Source of the DNA: Granulicella tundricola MP5ACTX9
Lineage (GTDB): Bacteria; Acidobacteriota; Terriglobia; Terriglobales; Acidobacteriaceae
Length of the DNA stretch: 64,000 nucleotides
Direction of reading: 5' to 3'
Assembly (NCBI RefSeq): GCF_000178975.2
Contig: NC_015064.1
Location: 1,798,001-1,862,000 of the forward strand
The number at the start of each line of letters is the position of its first letter. Position 1 is the first letter of the stretch. Below are positions 1 through 8,825 of this stretch, piece by piece. Position numbers and translations under genes: made by a program. The notes beneath the pieces were generated by a model. That model had not been told where the DNA came from. It searched no databases and was given only the letters and a program-made list of their open reading frames with translations.

Positions 1-429
1 GATGCGGTGCTGGTTCGAGGTAAAGGTAAGAAGGAACGGCTGGTGCCTCTGGGGGATGAGGCTGCTGCTGCGGTGAGAGCCTATATGCCGCAGCGTGCGG
101 AGAGGTTGGCGGCTGCGGGGAAGGGTGGGTTGATTGGGGATGGGGCGCTGTTGATGAATGCCCGGATGAGGGGGACTTGCAGGTTGACTACGCGGAGTGT
201 GGGGCGGATTGTGAAGGCGATCGCGCAGAGCCGGGGGCTGGCGGCGGATGTTCATCCGCATACGCTGCGTCATGCTTTTGGGACGCATATGCTTGAGGAT
301 GGGGCGGATCTTAGGGCGATCCAGGAGATGCTGGGGCATGAGCGGTTATCGACGACGCAGCGGTATACGCAGTTGACGGTGGGGCAGGTGCAGAGGGTTT
401 ATGAGGAGTCGCATCCTCGGGCGCTTTAA
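1..429 (+). CDS. Tyrosine recombinase, XerC/XerD type, C-terminal part (5' end outside window)
   Basis: This is the catalytic end of a tyrosine site-specific recombinase; the reading frame is already open at base 1, so the N-terminal SAM-like domain lies outside the window. The visible part carries the family signature: HTLRH followed by a GH pair and the nucleophile in the TTQRYTQL segment near the C-terminus. The stretch [13 protein letters not shown] is typical of the chromosomal XerC/XerD group, which resolves chromosome dimers at dif. The visible part does not let me choose between XerC and XerD, or exclude a phage-type integrase. The stop is TAA at 427-429, and a REP-like repeat follows. 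Confidence 0.85.
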   Translation, partial: DAVLVRGKGKKERLVPLGDEAAAAVRAYMPQRAERLAAAGKGGLIGDGALLMNARMRGTCRLTTRSVGRIVKAIAQSRGLAADVHPHTLRHAFGTHMLEDGADLRAIQEMLGHERLSTTQRYTQLTVGQVQRVYEESHPRAL

Positions 430-448
430 GGTGGCTGACGATGCGAAG

Positions 449-540
449 AACAAGCAACGGCAGCAGCCCGGAGCTGAAGCCCCATGTTTTGGATGCTTTG
501 ACGGGGGCCTGAAGGCCCCCTCTAATCCGACAGCAAGTGC
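449..540 (+). repeat. REP-like intergenic repeat, family A
   Basis: Two short hairpins with the core GGGGCT-nn-AGCCCC (here in slightly degenerate form) are joined by a TTTGACGGGGG segment and followed by CTCTAATCCGA. A run with AGCAACGGCAGCAGC precedes them. The same arrangement recurs near 14.2, 27.1, 27.65, 35.9, 40.4, 40.7 and 41.7 kb. Confidence 0.75.
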
Positions 541-542
541 GG

Positions 543-1100
543 CTACTTGGAGAGGTCGTCGAGGAGGAGCTTGGCTTTGGTGGCGAGGGTGACGGCTCCG
601 TCGGCGTCGCCTGAGTCGAGGGCGGTGCGGGCTTCGTGCTGGAAGTAACGGACGCGGGCTATGGCGTCCTTCTGCTTGTCCTGGATGGTGGGGGCTAGTC
701 CGCTGAGGCGCTTTTCCAGGTCGCCGATCATGTCTGCGGCTCTCAGCTTCTTCTCTGGCGTGGCGTCACCGCCGGCGGTGAGGGCTCCGATGACATCACG
801 GGCCTCCGGTGTGGGTACGCCGGAGGACGCGATCTGGGTGGGGGCAGCCGTGGGGATGACCGGTTTCTTTTTCTTCGGCTTCTTCTTTTCCGGCAGCTTG
901 ACGGTTGTGACGGGAGTTGGGATGAGGGGAACCTGGGCAACTACGGGTGGTTTAGCGGGTTCCGGAGCGCTGGCCAAGGGAACCTGGGTGGGTGGCGCTG
1001 CAGGCAGGACGATGCGTGTCTTGTGGTGGAAGACGCAACCCGTATCCACAAGGCAAAGCAGCGACATTGTCAGCAACCTGAGATCACGACCCACAGACAT
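543..1100 (-). CDS. Predicted lipoprotein with Pro/Lys-rich linker
   Basis: A 185-residue exported protein of unknown function. The N-terminus is a lipoprotein signal peptide ending in a lipobox-like LVDTGC, so it should be anchored by an acylated Cys near residue 22. A Pro/Val/Lys-rich low-complexity region (about residues 30-95, with KKKPKKKK) follows, then a small helical C-terminal domain (about 110-185) with repeated Ala/Leu/Lys heptads. I chose the ATG at 1100, which overlaps the kinase stop as TGATG and has GGAGGG upstream; a TTG one codon earlier is possible. Tight coupling to the sensor kinase suggests joint expression and perhaps an envelope role, but no function can be assigned. 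Confidence 0.75.
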   Translation of the reverse strand: MSVGRDLRLLTMSLLCLVDTGCVFHHKTRIVLPAAPPTQVPLASAPEPAKPPVVAQVPLIPTPVTTVKLPEKKKPKKKKPVIPTAAPTQIASSGVPTPEARDVIGALTAGGDATPEKKLRAADMIGDLEKRLSGLAPTIQDKQKDAIARVRYFQHEARTALDSGDADGAVTLATKAKLLLDDLSK

Positions 1101-3073
1101 CAACTTGCCCTCCCCGCCATCAAACGCGAGCCTGTTCTATTGTCACTCAGAATCAGAGGAAGTCTCATCGTAAACGCTGCACCTGCACCAACTTCGGACG
1201 TTACTTCCATTGCACCGCCGTGCATCTGGATGATGCGGTAGGTCATGGCTAGCCCTATTCCACTGCCCTTGGGCTTGGTAGTGAAGTAGAGCTCAAAGAT
1301 TCGCGGCATCAACTCCGGGGGGATGCCGGGGCCCTCATCGGCTACGACGAGGAGGGCTGTATCGCCGTCGCGGCGGACGCCGACGCGGAGAATACCGCCC
1401 TGCTCCATGGCCTGCATGGCGTTGAGCATGAGGTTGAGCATGGCCTGGCGGAGCATTTCACCATCGGCGCGAACCATGACGGCGGGCTCCAGGGCGCAGC
1501 GGACTTCAACGTTATGCTCTGCCATCTCCGCTCCAGTGAGATCGACGACGCGCTCGACGACCTCACGGAGATCGATCTCGCTGAGGTGCAGCTCCATGGG
1601 ACGGGTGAAGTCGGCGAGGGTCTGGACGACGCGGTCGAGGCGTTCCATCTCACTGGCGAGGATGTCGACGTGGCGCTGTGCTCCCTGGAGGAATCCACGG
1701 CCTTGTCCGGCGGCCTCAAGCTTGGCGCGGAGGAGTTCAAGGTGCACGACCATGGCGTTGACGGGGTTCTTGACCTCATGGCCTACGCCTGCGGTGAGGC
1801 GGCCGATGGCGGCGAGGCGGCGAGAGACGTCAAGTTCCTGCTCCAACTGCTTGGCTGATCCAGCGTCACGAAGGGTCAGGAGGGTGCCCATGTGTTCCTT
1901 CCCACGGCCTGCGTCGATGCGATCAAGGCTGATCTCTACCTCGCGGCCGTCTTCGAGGCGGACGCGCTGGCCAGTGACCTTACCATCCTGCTCGAAGGCT
2001 GATCGTACTGCCTGACCGAGGGCTGTGGTGGGAAGAAAGATCTCTTCCAGCCTCTTTCCCATCATGGCACCGTGGGGAATGACGATCTGGCCAGCGGGGT
2101 CCGGGGTTCGTAGGAACTGGGCCACGGCGTCCGAGACCATGGCGGCGCGGCCCTCCGCCGTGAAGAGGATGACGCCCTCGCGGAGAGTGTCGAGCACGTG
2201 GTTGAAGTTGGCGCGGAGGTCGGTGTAGCCGGCTTCCGTGGTGCGGAGTTGTTGGCCGAGGCGATCGATGGTGTTGGTGACACGCACGACGGCGTCTGTT
2301 TTTGCGTCGGGAACGCTGCCCGGGAGTGCTCCGACGACGGGTCTGCCGCCGCCAAGTTCCATGCCGGCGGCGATGCTGTCATTGGAGAGGGTGAGGCGCT
2401 CCAGGCGGCGGCTGATCTCTTCAATAGGACGGACGGCGACGCTGGCGAGGAGCGCGGCTGCAACCATGGAACCGCCGCCTGCTACGAGGGCGAAGATGAG
2501 AGCGTCCCAGAGCCAGGGGGCGTAGTTGTCCTTGAGGAAGGAGGAGCGGATGCCGATGTGGACGATGAGAAAGGGTTTGTTGTTGCGCTGGAGCGGCAGG
2601 GAGACGTCCAGCACGCGCGGCTTGCCGAAGACCTCTCTCCATTGATAGGGAAGGTTGCCGTCCCGTACACGCTCAAAGGCGATGCGCGACGCGATGTGCT
2701 GGTTGACCATGGTGGGGTCCGTGCTGACCAGGGTGAGGCCGTTGGCATCCGTCACGCTGACCTCCTGCACGGCAGGACTGTAACGCACGAAAGAACTCAT
2801 GGTGTCGTTGAGAGGGTCGTGGCTTTGTAGGGCTTCCGCAACGGCATTCTGGAGAGCTTCGTTTGAGAGGTTCTCAGGCGGGTGAACGACCAGGCCGACC
2901 TCAACGGCCTGGCGGGTCATGAGCAGGACCTGACGGGCCATGACGTCGTTGGCGGAGGCGGTCTGTGCGATGCGCTGACGGAGCAACTCTCCCAGGAAGA
3001 GGGCGGAGAGGACGATGACGATGACGAAGGCTGAGCCTGTCGCGGCAAGCACGAGCTTGGTCTTCAGGCGCAT
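1100..3073 (-). CDS. Sensor histidine kinase (NtrB/AtoS-like)
   Basis: A membrane histidine kinase of 657 residues that should autophosphorylate and pass phosphate to the sigma-54 response regulator encoded just upstream. In order: TM helix (about 8-28), extracytoplasmic sensor region (about 30-185), second TM (about 188-213), HAMP-type linker, a PAS-like domain (about 285-400), the HisKA dimerisation helix with H432 in the GVGHEVKNP H-box, and an HATPase domain with LNLMLNAMQAM (N box), DEGPGIP (G1) and GSGIGLAM (G2). All catalytic motifs are intact. Its stop overlaps the lipoprotein start by one base. The signal sensed cannot be read from the sequence. Confidence 0.92.
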   Translation of the reverse strand: MRLKTKLVLAATGSAFVIVIVLSALFLGELLRQRIAQTASANDVMARQVLLMTRQAVEVGLVVHPPENLSNEALQNAVAEALQSHDPLNDTMSSFVRYSPAVQEVSVTDANGLTLVSTDPTMVNQHIASRIAFERVRDGNLPYQWREVFGKPRVLDVSLPLQRNNKPFLIVHIGIRSSFLKDNYAPWLWDALIFALVAGGGSMVAAALLASVAVRPIEEISRRLERLTLSNDSIAAGMELGGGRPVVGALPGSVPDAKTDAVVRVTNTIDRLGQQLRTTEAGYTDLRANFNHVLDTLREGVILFTAEGRAAMVSDAVAQFLRTPDPAGQIVIPHGAMMGKRLEEIFLPTTALGQAVRSAFEQDGKVTGQRVRLEDGREVEISLDRIDAGRGKEHMGTLLTLRDAGSAKQLEQELDVSRRLAAIGRLTAGVGHEVKNPVNAMVVHLELLRAKLEAAGQGRGFLQGAQRHVDILASEMERLDRVVQTLADFTRPMELHLSEIDLREVVERVVDLTGAEMAEHNVEVRCALEPAVMVRADGEMLRQAMLNLMLNAMQAMEQGGILRVGVRRDGDTALLVVADEGPGIPPELMPRIFELYFTTKPKGSGIGLAMTYRIIQMHGGAMEVTSEVGAGAAFTMRLPLILSDNRTGSRLMAGRAS

Positions 3074-3148
3074 CGTCCGCTCTCAGTCTGTTTGCCCATA
3101 GCTTTCAGAGGATAACGCCGGGCGACGTGCATTCCTGCTTGTTTCTTT

Positions 3149-4552
3149 TTATTCGAGGCCGGCAGCCGCGTACTCCTTGAGCTTGTTCTGGAGGGTCTTG
3201 GTGCTGACTCCGAGGATCTCCGCGGCGCGGGTCTTGTTGTTGTGCGTGGAGGTGAGGGTCTTGAGAATAAGCTGGCGCTCGGCTTCGTCGACCGTGGTGC
3301 CGACTTCTACGTGGACTGCGGTATCGCTGAGGGCAGGACCCTGGGCGGCGGGTGCGCCGGAGGCCTTGGGGGCGAAGCCGGCTTCGCCGAAGTGGGGCGG
3401 GAGATGCTCGACGCCGATGAGTCCTTTGCCGGCGAGGATGACGGCGCGTTCAATGGTGTTGCGAAGCTCGCGAACGTTGCCGGGCCACTTGTAGTTGAGG
3501 AGGCGGGACATGAGTTCTTCCGACGCGCCGGTGACGGAGCAGCCGTGGCGCTCATTCATGTCCGCGATCATCTTTTCCGCGATGATGGGGACGTCGCTGA
3601 CGTGGGCGCGGAGGGGGGGCATCTGAATGTTGAAGACGTTGAGGCGGTAGTAGAGATCGCCGCGCAGCTCGCCTGCGGAGACGGCGCGTTCCGGGTCCTT
3701 GTTGGTTGCGGCTACTACGCGGACGTCGACGGGGGTTTCTGTCTTGGAGCCGAGACGGCGAAGCTTGCGATCTTCCAGGACGCGGAGGAGCTTGGCCTGG
3801 GTTGCGGCGGGCATCTCGCCGATCTCGTCCAGGAGGAGGGTGCCTTCTTCGGCCAGCTCAAAGCAGCCGGCGCGGCGCTCGAGGGCTCCGGTGAAGGCGC
3901 CTTTTTCGTGGCCGAAGATCTCGCTTTCAATGAGGGTCTCCGGGATGGCGGCGCAGTTGACGGCGACGAAGGCCTTGTTGCGCCGGCCGCTGAGATCGTG
4001 GAGGGCGCGTGCAACGAGCTCTTTGCCGGTGCCGCTCTCTCCGGTGACGAGGACGCTGACGTTCGACGGGGCTACGCGCTCAATGAGCTTGAAGACGGCC
4101 TTCATTTCGGGCGAGGTGCCGACCATGTCGCCAAGGGTGTTTTCGCTTTTGGCGACGCGGATGGGAGTTTCGACGTCTTCATCGGCTTCCACCTGGCGGC
4201 TGGCGCTCTGGAGGATGGCCTTGAGGCGGGCGGGCTCCACGGGCTTGGGGAGGTAGTCGTATGCGCCCATGCGCATGGCTTCGACTGCGGACTCGATTGA
4301 GCCTTGGGCGGTGAGCATGACGACGCGAATGCGTTCGGGGCGCTCCGAAATGCGGTTGAGGAGTTCCATGCCATCCATGCGGGGCATCTTGAGATCTGTG
4401 ACAACGATGGCAGGGGACCAGCGGGTGACCATGTCCAGGCCTTCTGCCCCGTCTGCGGCACACTCCGTGCGGTAACCCCATGAGGCGACGAGCTCGGCGA
4501 GGCCGGTGCGTGCGTGGATCTCATCTTCGACAATCAGTACTTTCTCCTGCAA
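3149..4552 (-). CDS. Sigma-54-dependent response regulator (NtrC family)
   Basis: A 467-residue transcription activator: receiver domain (about 1-120, phospho-acceptor Asp in VVTDLKMP), AAA+ domain (about 145-380) with Walker A GESGTGKE, the sigma-54 contact loop GAFTGA and an intact Walker B region, and a C-terminal Fis-type helix-turn-helix (NNKTRAAEILGVSTKTL). The frame is open further upstream to 4762, but homology begins at LQEKVLIVEDE. I therefore place the start at the TTG at 4552, preceded by GAGAAAGG at good spacing; this also removes an overlap with the divergent rhodanese gene. It precedes its kinase by 75 bp and they are probably one operon. I found no clear -24/-12 sigma-54 promoter in the window. 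Confidence 0.9.
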   Translation of the reverse strand: MQEKVLIVEDEIHARTGLAELVASWGYRTECAADGAEGLDMVTRWSPAIVVTDLKMPRMDGMELLNRISERPERIRVVMLTAQGSIESAVEAMRMGAYDYLPKPVEPARLKAILQSASRQVEADEDVETPIRVAKSENTLGDMVGTSPEMKAVFKLIERVAPSNVSVLVTGESGTGKELVARALHDLSGRRNKAFVAVNCAAIPETLIESEIFGHEKGAFTGALERRAGCFELAEEGTLLLDEIGEMPAATQAKLLRVLEDRKLRRLGSKTETPVDVRVVAATNKDPERAVSAGELRGDLYYRLNVFNIQMPPLRAHVSDVPIIAEKMIADMNERHGCSVTGASEELMSRLLNYKWPGNVRELRNTIERAVILAGKGLIGVEHLPPHFGEAGFAPKASGAPAAQGPALSDTAVHVEVGTTVDEAERQLILKTLTSTHNNKTRAAEILGVSTKTLQNKLKEYAAAGLE

Positions 4553-4701
4553 ACTCGTACACCTTTCTCGTTCAGGGCAATGGAGCTGCGAACAGATACA
4601 CCAATGCGTATTCAGTGTGATGCAAAAAAACGAGCGGAGATGGAAGAGTGTTGAAACAAGATGGGGAGGAACCAGATTCTGAACTGGGAGCGGCTGGCTA
4701 G

Positions 4702-4707
4702 TATTCT
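4702..4707 (+). promoter_or_regulatory. -10 box TATTCT, 7 nt before the rhodanese ATG
   Basis: TATTCT followed by 7 nt and the ATG at 4715, with no clear Shine-Dalgarno sequence. This geometry would start the mRNA at or next to the A of the ATG. One of 13 such sites in the window. Confidence 0.5.
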
Positions 4708-4714
4708 GGAAGCT

Positions 4715-5053
4715 ATGACCGATCCTGAGATCACCCCTGATGCGTTTCAAGCCCTCCGCCAACAGACCGCCGGTACCGCCGGGGCGCCCGTTCTTTTAGA
4801 CGTGCGTGAGCCGTGGGAGATAGAGACTGCGTCGCTGGCGGGGTCCGTGAATATTCCAATGGGGGATATTCCTTCGCGGGCGCATGCGGAGTTGGACCCG
4901 GACCAGCCGATTGTGGTGATGTGCCACCATGGGGCGAGATCGCTTTCGGTGACGATGTGGCTCAGGCGGGAGGGGTTCGAGCAGGCTCAGTCGCTGGCGG
5001 GTGGGATCGATTACTGGTCTAGGGCGATCGATCCCACGGTGCCGAGGTACTAA
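4715..5053 (+). CDS. Rhodanese-like domain protein
   Basis: A 112-residue single-domain rhodanese (sulfurtransferase). The N-terminal DVREPWE motif and the active-site loop CHHGARS are present, so the catalytic Cys and the oxyanion Arg/Ser are kept. It has no signal peptide and is probably cytosolic, passing persulfide sulfur to unknown acceptors. The frame is open upstream to 4661, but I use the internal ATG at 4715 (MTDPEIT) because a TATTCT box sits 7 nt before it and the longer form would begin inside the regulator's leader. It is divergent from the response regulator and convergent with the peptidase. Confidence 0.85.
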   Translation: MTDPEITPDAFQALRQQTAGTAGAPVLLDVREPWEIETASLAGSVNIPMGDIPSRAHAELDPDQPIVVMCHHGARSLSVTMWLRREGFEQAQSLAGGIDYWSRAIDPTVPRY

Positions 5054-5069
5054 GAACAGGGCCTAGAGC

Positions 5070-7139
5070 CTAGACCGCCAGTTCGCGTAGGAGGAAGGCG
5101 TAGTCGAAGGCTACTTCTTTGAGGTAGTCGTAACGGCCGCTGGCTCCTCCGTGTCCGGCCTCCATGTTGATGTGGAGGAGGAGCGGGGGGGCGTCTTGTT
5201 TGAGGGTGCGGAGCTTGGCTACGTACTTGGCGGGCTCCCAGTACATGACCTGGGAGTCGTTGAGGCTGGTCTTGACGAGGATGCTGGGGAGGGGTTTCCC
5301 GGCCAGGGCGTCGAGGTTTTCGTAGGGGCTGTAGGTGAGCATGTAGGCGAAGGCCTCGGGCTCGTTGGGATTGCCCCACTCTTCGTACTCGGCGACGGTG
5401 AGGGGGAGGGTGGCATCGAGCATGGTGTTCATGACGTCGACGAAGGGGACGTGGGAGAGGACGGCTCGGAAGAGGTCCGGGCGGGCGTTGAGGACGGCAC
5501 CCATGAGGAGGCCGCCGGCGCTGCCGCCTTCTATGGCGACTCTTTTTGGTGAGCCGTATTTTTGCTGGACTAAGGCTTCTGTGACGGCGATGAAGTCGGT
5601 GAAGGTGTTGCGCTTCACCATCATCTTGCCGGCGTCGTGCCAGGTGTCGCCCAGTTCACCGCCGCCGCGGATGTGGGCGTAGGCGAGGACGAGGCCGCGG
5701 TCGAGGAGGCTTAGGCGGGTGGAGGAGAAGCCTACGGGGAGGGAGTAGCCGTAGGAGCCGTAACCATAGACGTAGAGGGGGTTGGTGGCGTCTTTGGCGA
5801 ACTGGTCGCGGCGGTAGACGAGGGAGACGGGGATTTGCACGCCGTCGGTTGCTGGGACCCAGAGGCGCTCCGAGGCGTAGTTGGCGGGGTCGAAGCCGCC
5901 GGGGACTGCTTGCTGCTTGAGGAGGGTGGAGGTGTTCGTGGCGATGTCGTAGGAGTAGACCGAGGCGGGGGCTACGAGGGAGGTGTAGGAGTAGCGGAAG
6001 ACGCGGGTGTCAAACTCTGCGTTGACGTGGGAGCCGGCGGTGTAGGTGGGCTCGGGGAAGGTGATTTCGCGGCGGTTGGTTAGGGTGGTCGTCAGGTCGT
6101 AGACGTCCAAGGTGGGGAGGCCGGATTTGCGTTCGGTGATGACGCAGAAGGATTGGAAGAGGTCGAAGTCTTCTATGGGGATATTGGGGGCGGCGGTGTA
6201 GAACTCGGTCCAATTGGTGCGGTCCGGGGTGGCTACGGGGGTGGTGACGATGCGGAAGTTGCGGGTGGTGTCGTTGGTGCGGATGTAGAAGAGGCCGTCG
6301 CGGTGGTCGGGGTAGTACTCCTGGTCGTCCTGGCGGGGGGCTATGAGGGTGAGGGGAGCGGTGGGGTCTGCGGAGGGGAAGAAGCGGTACTCGGAGGTGG
6401 TGTGGCTGCCGGCTTCGACCATGATGTACTTGCGGTCGCTGGTGCGGCCTACGCCGAGGTTGAAGCGTTCGTCTGTTTCCTCGTGGATGAGGGGATCGCG
6501 TTCGGTGGAACCGACGGTGTGGCGGAAGAGCTTGTCGTGGCGCTTGGTCTGCTCGTCTTCGGTGGTGTAGAAGAGTGTGCTGGAGTCGGCGGCCCAGGTG
6601 AAGGAGCCTGCGCGGAGGGCGGTGTCGGGGAGGTCTTCGTTGGTGGAGAGGTCACGGATGTGGAGGGTGTACTGGCGGAAGCCGGTGTTGTCTGTAGAGT
6701 AGGCGATGAGCTTGTTGTCCGGGCTGATGCTGAGACCGCCCACGGCCATGAAGGCCTGGCCTTCGGCTAGCTTGTTGACGTCGAGGAGGATGTGCTCGGG
6801 CGTGGTGGCGTCGAAGGTCTGGCGGCGGCAGTGGATGGGGTACTGGCTGCCTTCGAGGGTGCGGGTGAAGTAGAACCAACCGTTGCTGGGGTAGGGGACG
6901 GACTCGTCTGTCTCCTGGATGTGGGAGAGCATCTCTGCGTAGAGGGTCTTCTGGAGGGGCTCGGTGGGAGCCATGTTTGCGGCGGTCCAGGCGTTCTCTG
7001 CGGTGAGGTGGGCGATGACCTCTGGCGAGGATTTGTCGCGCATCCAGGCGTAGTCGTCGTGGAGGGTCTGGCCGTGGAGGGTGGTGGGGATGGGCTGGCG
7101 GCGGGCTACGGGGGGCTGCAGGGCTGCGTGATCGGACAT
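5070..7139 (-). CDS. S9 family serine peptidase (oligopeptidase B-like)
   Basis: A 689-residue prolyl-oligopeptidase-family enzyme: an N-terminal seven-bladed beta-propeller (about 70-410) that gates access, and a C-terminal alpha/beta hydrolase domain (about 430-689). The catalytic triad is visible: S540 in GGSAGG, D628 in SLNDSQVMYWEP and H663 in EAGHGG. The triad spacing and the SLNDSQVMYWEP segment fit oligopeptidase B (PtrB), which cuts short peptides after Arg/Lys; strict specificity is not proven. I chose the ATG at 7139 (MSDHAALQ); the upstream extension to 7403 is not similar to the family and overlaps the divergent gene. No signal peptide, so cytosolic. Confidence 0.9.
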   Translation of the reverse strand: MSDHAALQPPVARRQPIPTTLHGQTLHDDYAWMRDKSSPEVIAHLTAENAWTAANMAPTEPLQKTLYAEMLSHIQETDESVPYPSNGWFYFTRTLEGSQYPIHCRRQTFDATTPEHILLDVNKLAEGQAFMAVGGLSISPDNKLIAYSTDNTGFRQYTLHIRDLSTNEDLPDTALRAGSFTWAADSSTLFYTTEDEQTKRHDKLFRHTVGSTERDPLIHEETDERFNLGVGRTSDRKYIMVEAGSHTTSEYRFFPSADPTAPLTLIAPRQDDQEYYPDHRDGLFYIRTNDTTRNFRIVTTPVATPDRTNWTEFYTAAPNIPIEDFDLFQSFCVITERKSGLPTLDVYDLTTTLTNRREITFPEPTYTAGSHVNAEFDTRVFRYSYTSLVAPASVYSYDIATNTSTLLKQQAVPGGFDPANYASERLWVPATDGVQIPVSLVYRRDQFAKDATNPLYVYGYGSYGYSLPVGFSSTRLSLLDRGLVLAYAHIRGGGELGDTWHDAGKMMVKRNTFTDFIAVTEALVQQKYGSPKRVAIEGGSAGGLLMGAVLNARPDLFRAVLSHVPFVDVMNTMLDATLPLTVAEYEEWGNPNEPEAFAYMLTYSPYENLDALAGKPLPSILVKTSLNDSQVMYWEPAKYVAKLRTLKQDAPPLLLHINMEAGHGGASGRYDYLKEVAFDYAFLLRELAV

Positions 7140-7253
7140 TCTGGTTTTCGGCTCCAGGGTTAAGGATACAGCGACAGAGTGGGATGAATTGTGGGACGGG
7201 CGTGTTCTAATGCGCTTACAATGGCAGCCGATTTGATTTGCGGAGAGTGACGT

Positions 7254-7928
7254 ATGGGACGCAATCTTTACTACGGCTTTATTCTGAGCGGCGGTCTTTT
7301 GATGACTGCCCCGATGGCGTTGGGGCAGATCGATCCGAGCGGTAACTCGGCTTATGCGAGCAATGCCCAGATGCCGACCCCGGGACAACAGGCGGCGAGT
7401 CATGCGCAGCAGTCAGGGATGGAGCAGGAGTCGACGGCTGCGCGAACCGATCCGCAGACGATGAAGGACAAGATCTTCTTGCGGAAGGCTGCGGAGGGCG
7501 GGACGGCTGAAGAGGAGCTTGCGAAGCTGGCGTTGAGCAAGACCAGCAACGACGAGGTGAAGCAGTTCGCGCAGAAGATGCTGGACGACCATGCGAGCCT
7601 GGATGTGACGATGAAGCCGATCGCGCAGTCACTGGGCGTGATGACACCGAAGAAGATGAATAAAGAGGATCAGGCGGAGTTCGAGAAGCTGAAGGCTCTT
7701 TCCGGGACGGATTTCGATAAAGAGTATCTGGGGGCGATGATCAAGGATCATCGGATGGACCTGCACGAGTTTCGGCAGGAGTCGGCTACGGCCACGGACC
7801 CGGCTTTGAAGGATGCCGCTACGAGTGGGTCGAAGGTAATCCATGACCACCTGGTAGCGGCTTACAAGCTGGGGGTGGCGAATGGGGTGGAGGTTCCGAG
7901 GATGCCGAAGCCTGAGCCAGCCAGCTAA
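7254..7928 (+). CDS. Exported DUF4142 (ferritin-like fold) protein
   Basis: A 224-residue secreted protein: signal peptide (about 1-24, ending in ALGQ), a variable linker, then a four-helix DUF4142 domain (about 70-215) with the family's LAKLALSKTSNDEVKQFAQ and MIKDHRMDLHEF segments. The conserved His and Glu residues of helices 2-4 (DDHASL, KDHRMDLHEF, IHDHL) are kept and could form a metal site, as proposed from the ferritin-like fold; the function is unproven. The start is supported by GGAGAGTGA upstream. It precedes the TPM gene on the same strand. Confidence 0.85.
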   Translation: MGRNLYYGFILSGGLLMTAPMALGQIDPSGNSAYASNAQMPTPGQQAASHAQQSGMEQESTAARTDPQTMKDKIFLRKAAEGGTAEEELAKLALSKTSNDEVKQFAQKMLDDHASLDVTMKPIAQSLGVMTPKKMNKEDQAEFEKLKALSGTDFDKEYLGAMIKDHRMDLHEFRQESATATDPALKDAATSGSKVIHDHLVAAYKLGVANGVEVPRMPKPEPAS

Positions 7929-7953
7929 GGGAACTTGTAAGGGCTGTGCGGCG

Positions 7954-7959
7954 TAGACT
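7954..7959 (+). promoter_or_regulatory. -10 box TAGACT, 8 nt before the TPM-protein ATG
   Basis: TAGACT followed by 8 nt and the ATG at 7968, in a gap of only 39 bp after the DUF4142 stop. The same arrangement (TAGACT, 8 nt, GTGATG) occurs before rlmN at 17214. Confidence 0.5.
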
Positions 7960-7967
7960 TGGTTGTG

Positions 7968-8741
7968 ATGACGCTTCGTTTGCCACGCTTTCTGGTGTTG
8001 TTGCTCCTGCTGCTTCCGGCGGCGGGAGTGGTGCGTGCGGAGAAGGTTGCCGACCTTCCGCTGCCTACCTCCTATGTGAATGACTTTGCCGGGGTATTGA
8101 GTCCGGGGACGAAGCAGAACCTTGAAGACCTTTGTGTGCAGTTGCACCAGAAGGCCAATGCGGACGTCGCGGTGGTGACGATCAAGACGCTTGAAGATGA
8201 TGAGGACGTCGATGATTTTGCGGCGAAGCTTGAAGAGAAGTGGAAGCTGGGCAAGAAGGGCGAGGATCGCAGCCTGATCTACCTGCTGGTGCTGAATCCG
8301 CACAAGATGAAGGTGGAGGTTGGGTACGGGCTTGAGGGAATTCTGCCGGACGCAAGGGTGGGGCGAATCCTGGATACGGCGGTGCCTTCCGCGACGGCCG
8401 GGGACTACGATCAGGCTTTGCTGACGGGGACGCAGGGGCTGGCGGATGTGATTGCCGCCGATGCGCATGTGACACTGACCGGGACCGTGCATCACTATCG
8501 TCGAGAGGGTAGCGGGCAGAGGCAGCGGGGCGGATTCGGGCAGTTGATTGTGGTTGGGCTGTTTGTGCTGGTGCTGATCATCCTGGTGAGTACGGGGAAT
8601 ATCGGCTGGGCGTGGATGCTGCTTTCCATGTTTACAGGCGGGGGTGGTGGTGGCGGCGGGCGGGATGATGACCGGGGCGGCGGGTTTGGCGGGATGGGTG
8701 GTGGGTCTTCGGGCGGGGGCGGGGCTTCGAGGGACTTCTGA
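7968..8741 (+). CDS. TPM domain protein with Gly-rich tail (YgcG family)
   Basis: A 257-residue membrane-anchored protein: signal peptide (about 1-25), a TPM domain (about 30-170; LPTSYVNDFAGVLS and VGYGLEGILPDARVGRIL are family landmarks), one TM helix (about 190-212) and a Gly-rich C-terminus ending GGGGASRDF. TPM domains have reported phosphatase or scaffold roles, the latter in photosystem repair; in bacteria the role is poorly defined. It lies just before lemA, a pairing common in bacteria. The start could be GTG 7965 or TTG 7959; I prefer ATG 7968 from its -10 box. The tail motif recurs in the membrane protein at 54202-55404. Confidence 0.85.
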   Translation: MTLRLPRFLVLLLLLLPAAGVVRAEKVADLPLPTSYVNDFAGVLSPGTKQNLEDLCVQLHQKANADVAVVTIKTLEDDEDVDDFAAKLEEKWKLGKKGEDRSLIYLLVLNPHKMKVEVGYGLEGILPDARVGRILDTAVPSATAGDYDQALLTGTQGLADVIAADAHVTLTGTVHHYRREGSGQRQRGGFGQLIVVGLFVLVLIILVSTGNIGWAWMLLSMFTGGGGGGGGRDDDRGGGFGGMGGGSSGGGGASRDF

Positions 8742-8825
8742 GGTGGAACGGATCAGGGAAACGGTTCGTATGTATGAGAGTGGTAGAGTTTAGCCGGATG
8801 AGCTTTTGAAGGAACTGGAGGAACG

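Noticed and set aside
3074-3148. Sigma-54 (-24/-12) promoter for the two-component operon
   Set aside because: No GG-N10-GC element with the flanking consensus was seen in the gap or in the leader at 4553-4714.
4553-4762. N-terminal extension of the sigma-54 regulator
   Set aside because: The extra 70 residues show no receiver similarity and overlap the divergent rhodanese gene; a TTG with a ribosome site sits right at the domain start.
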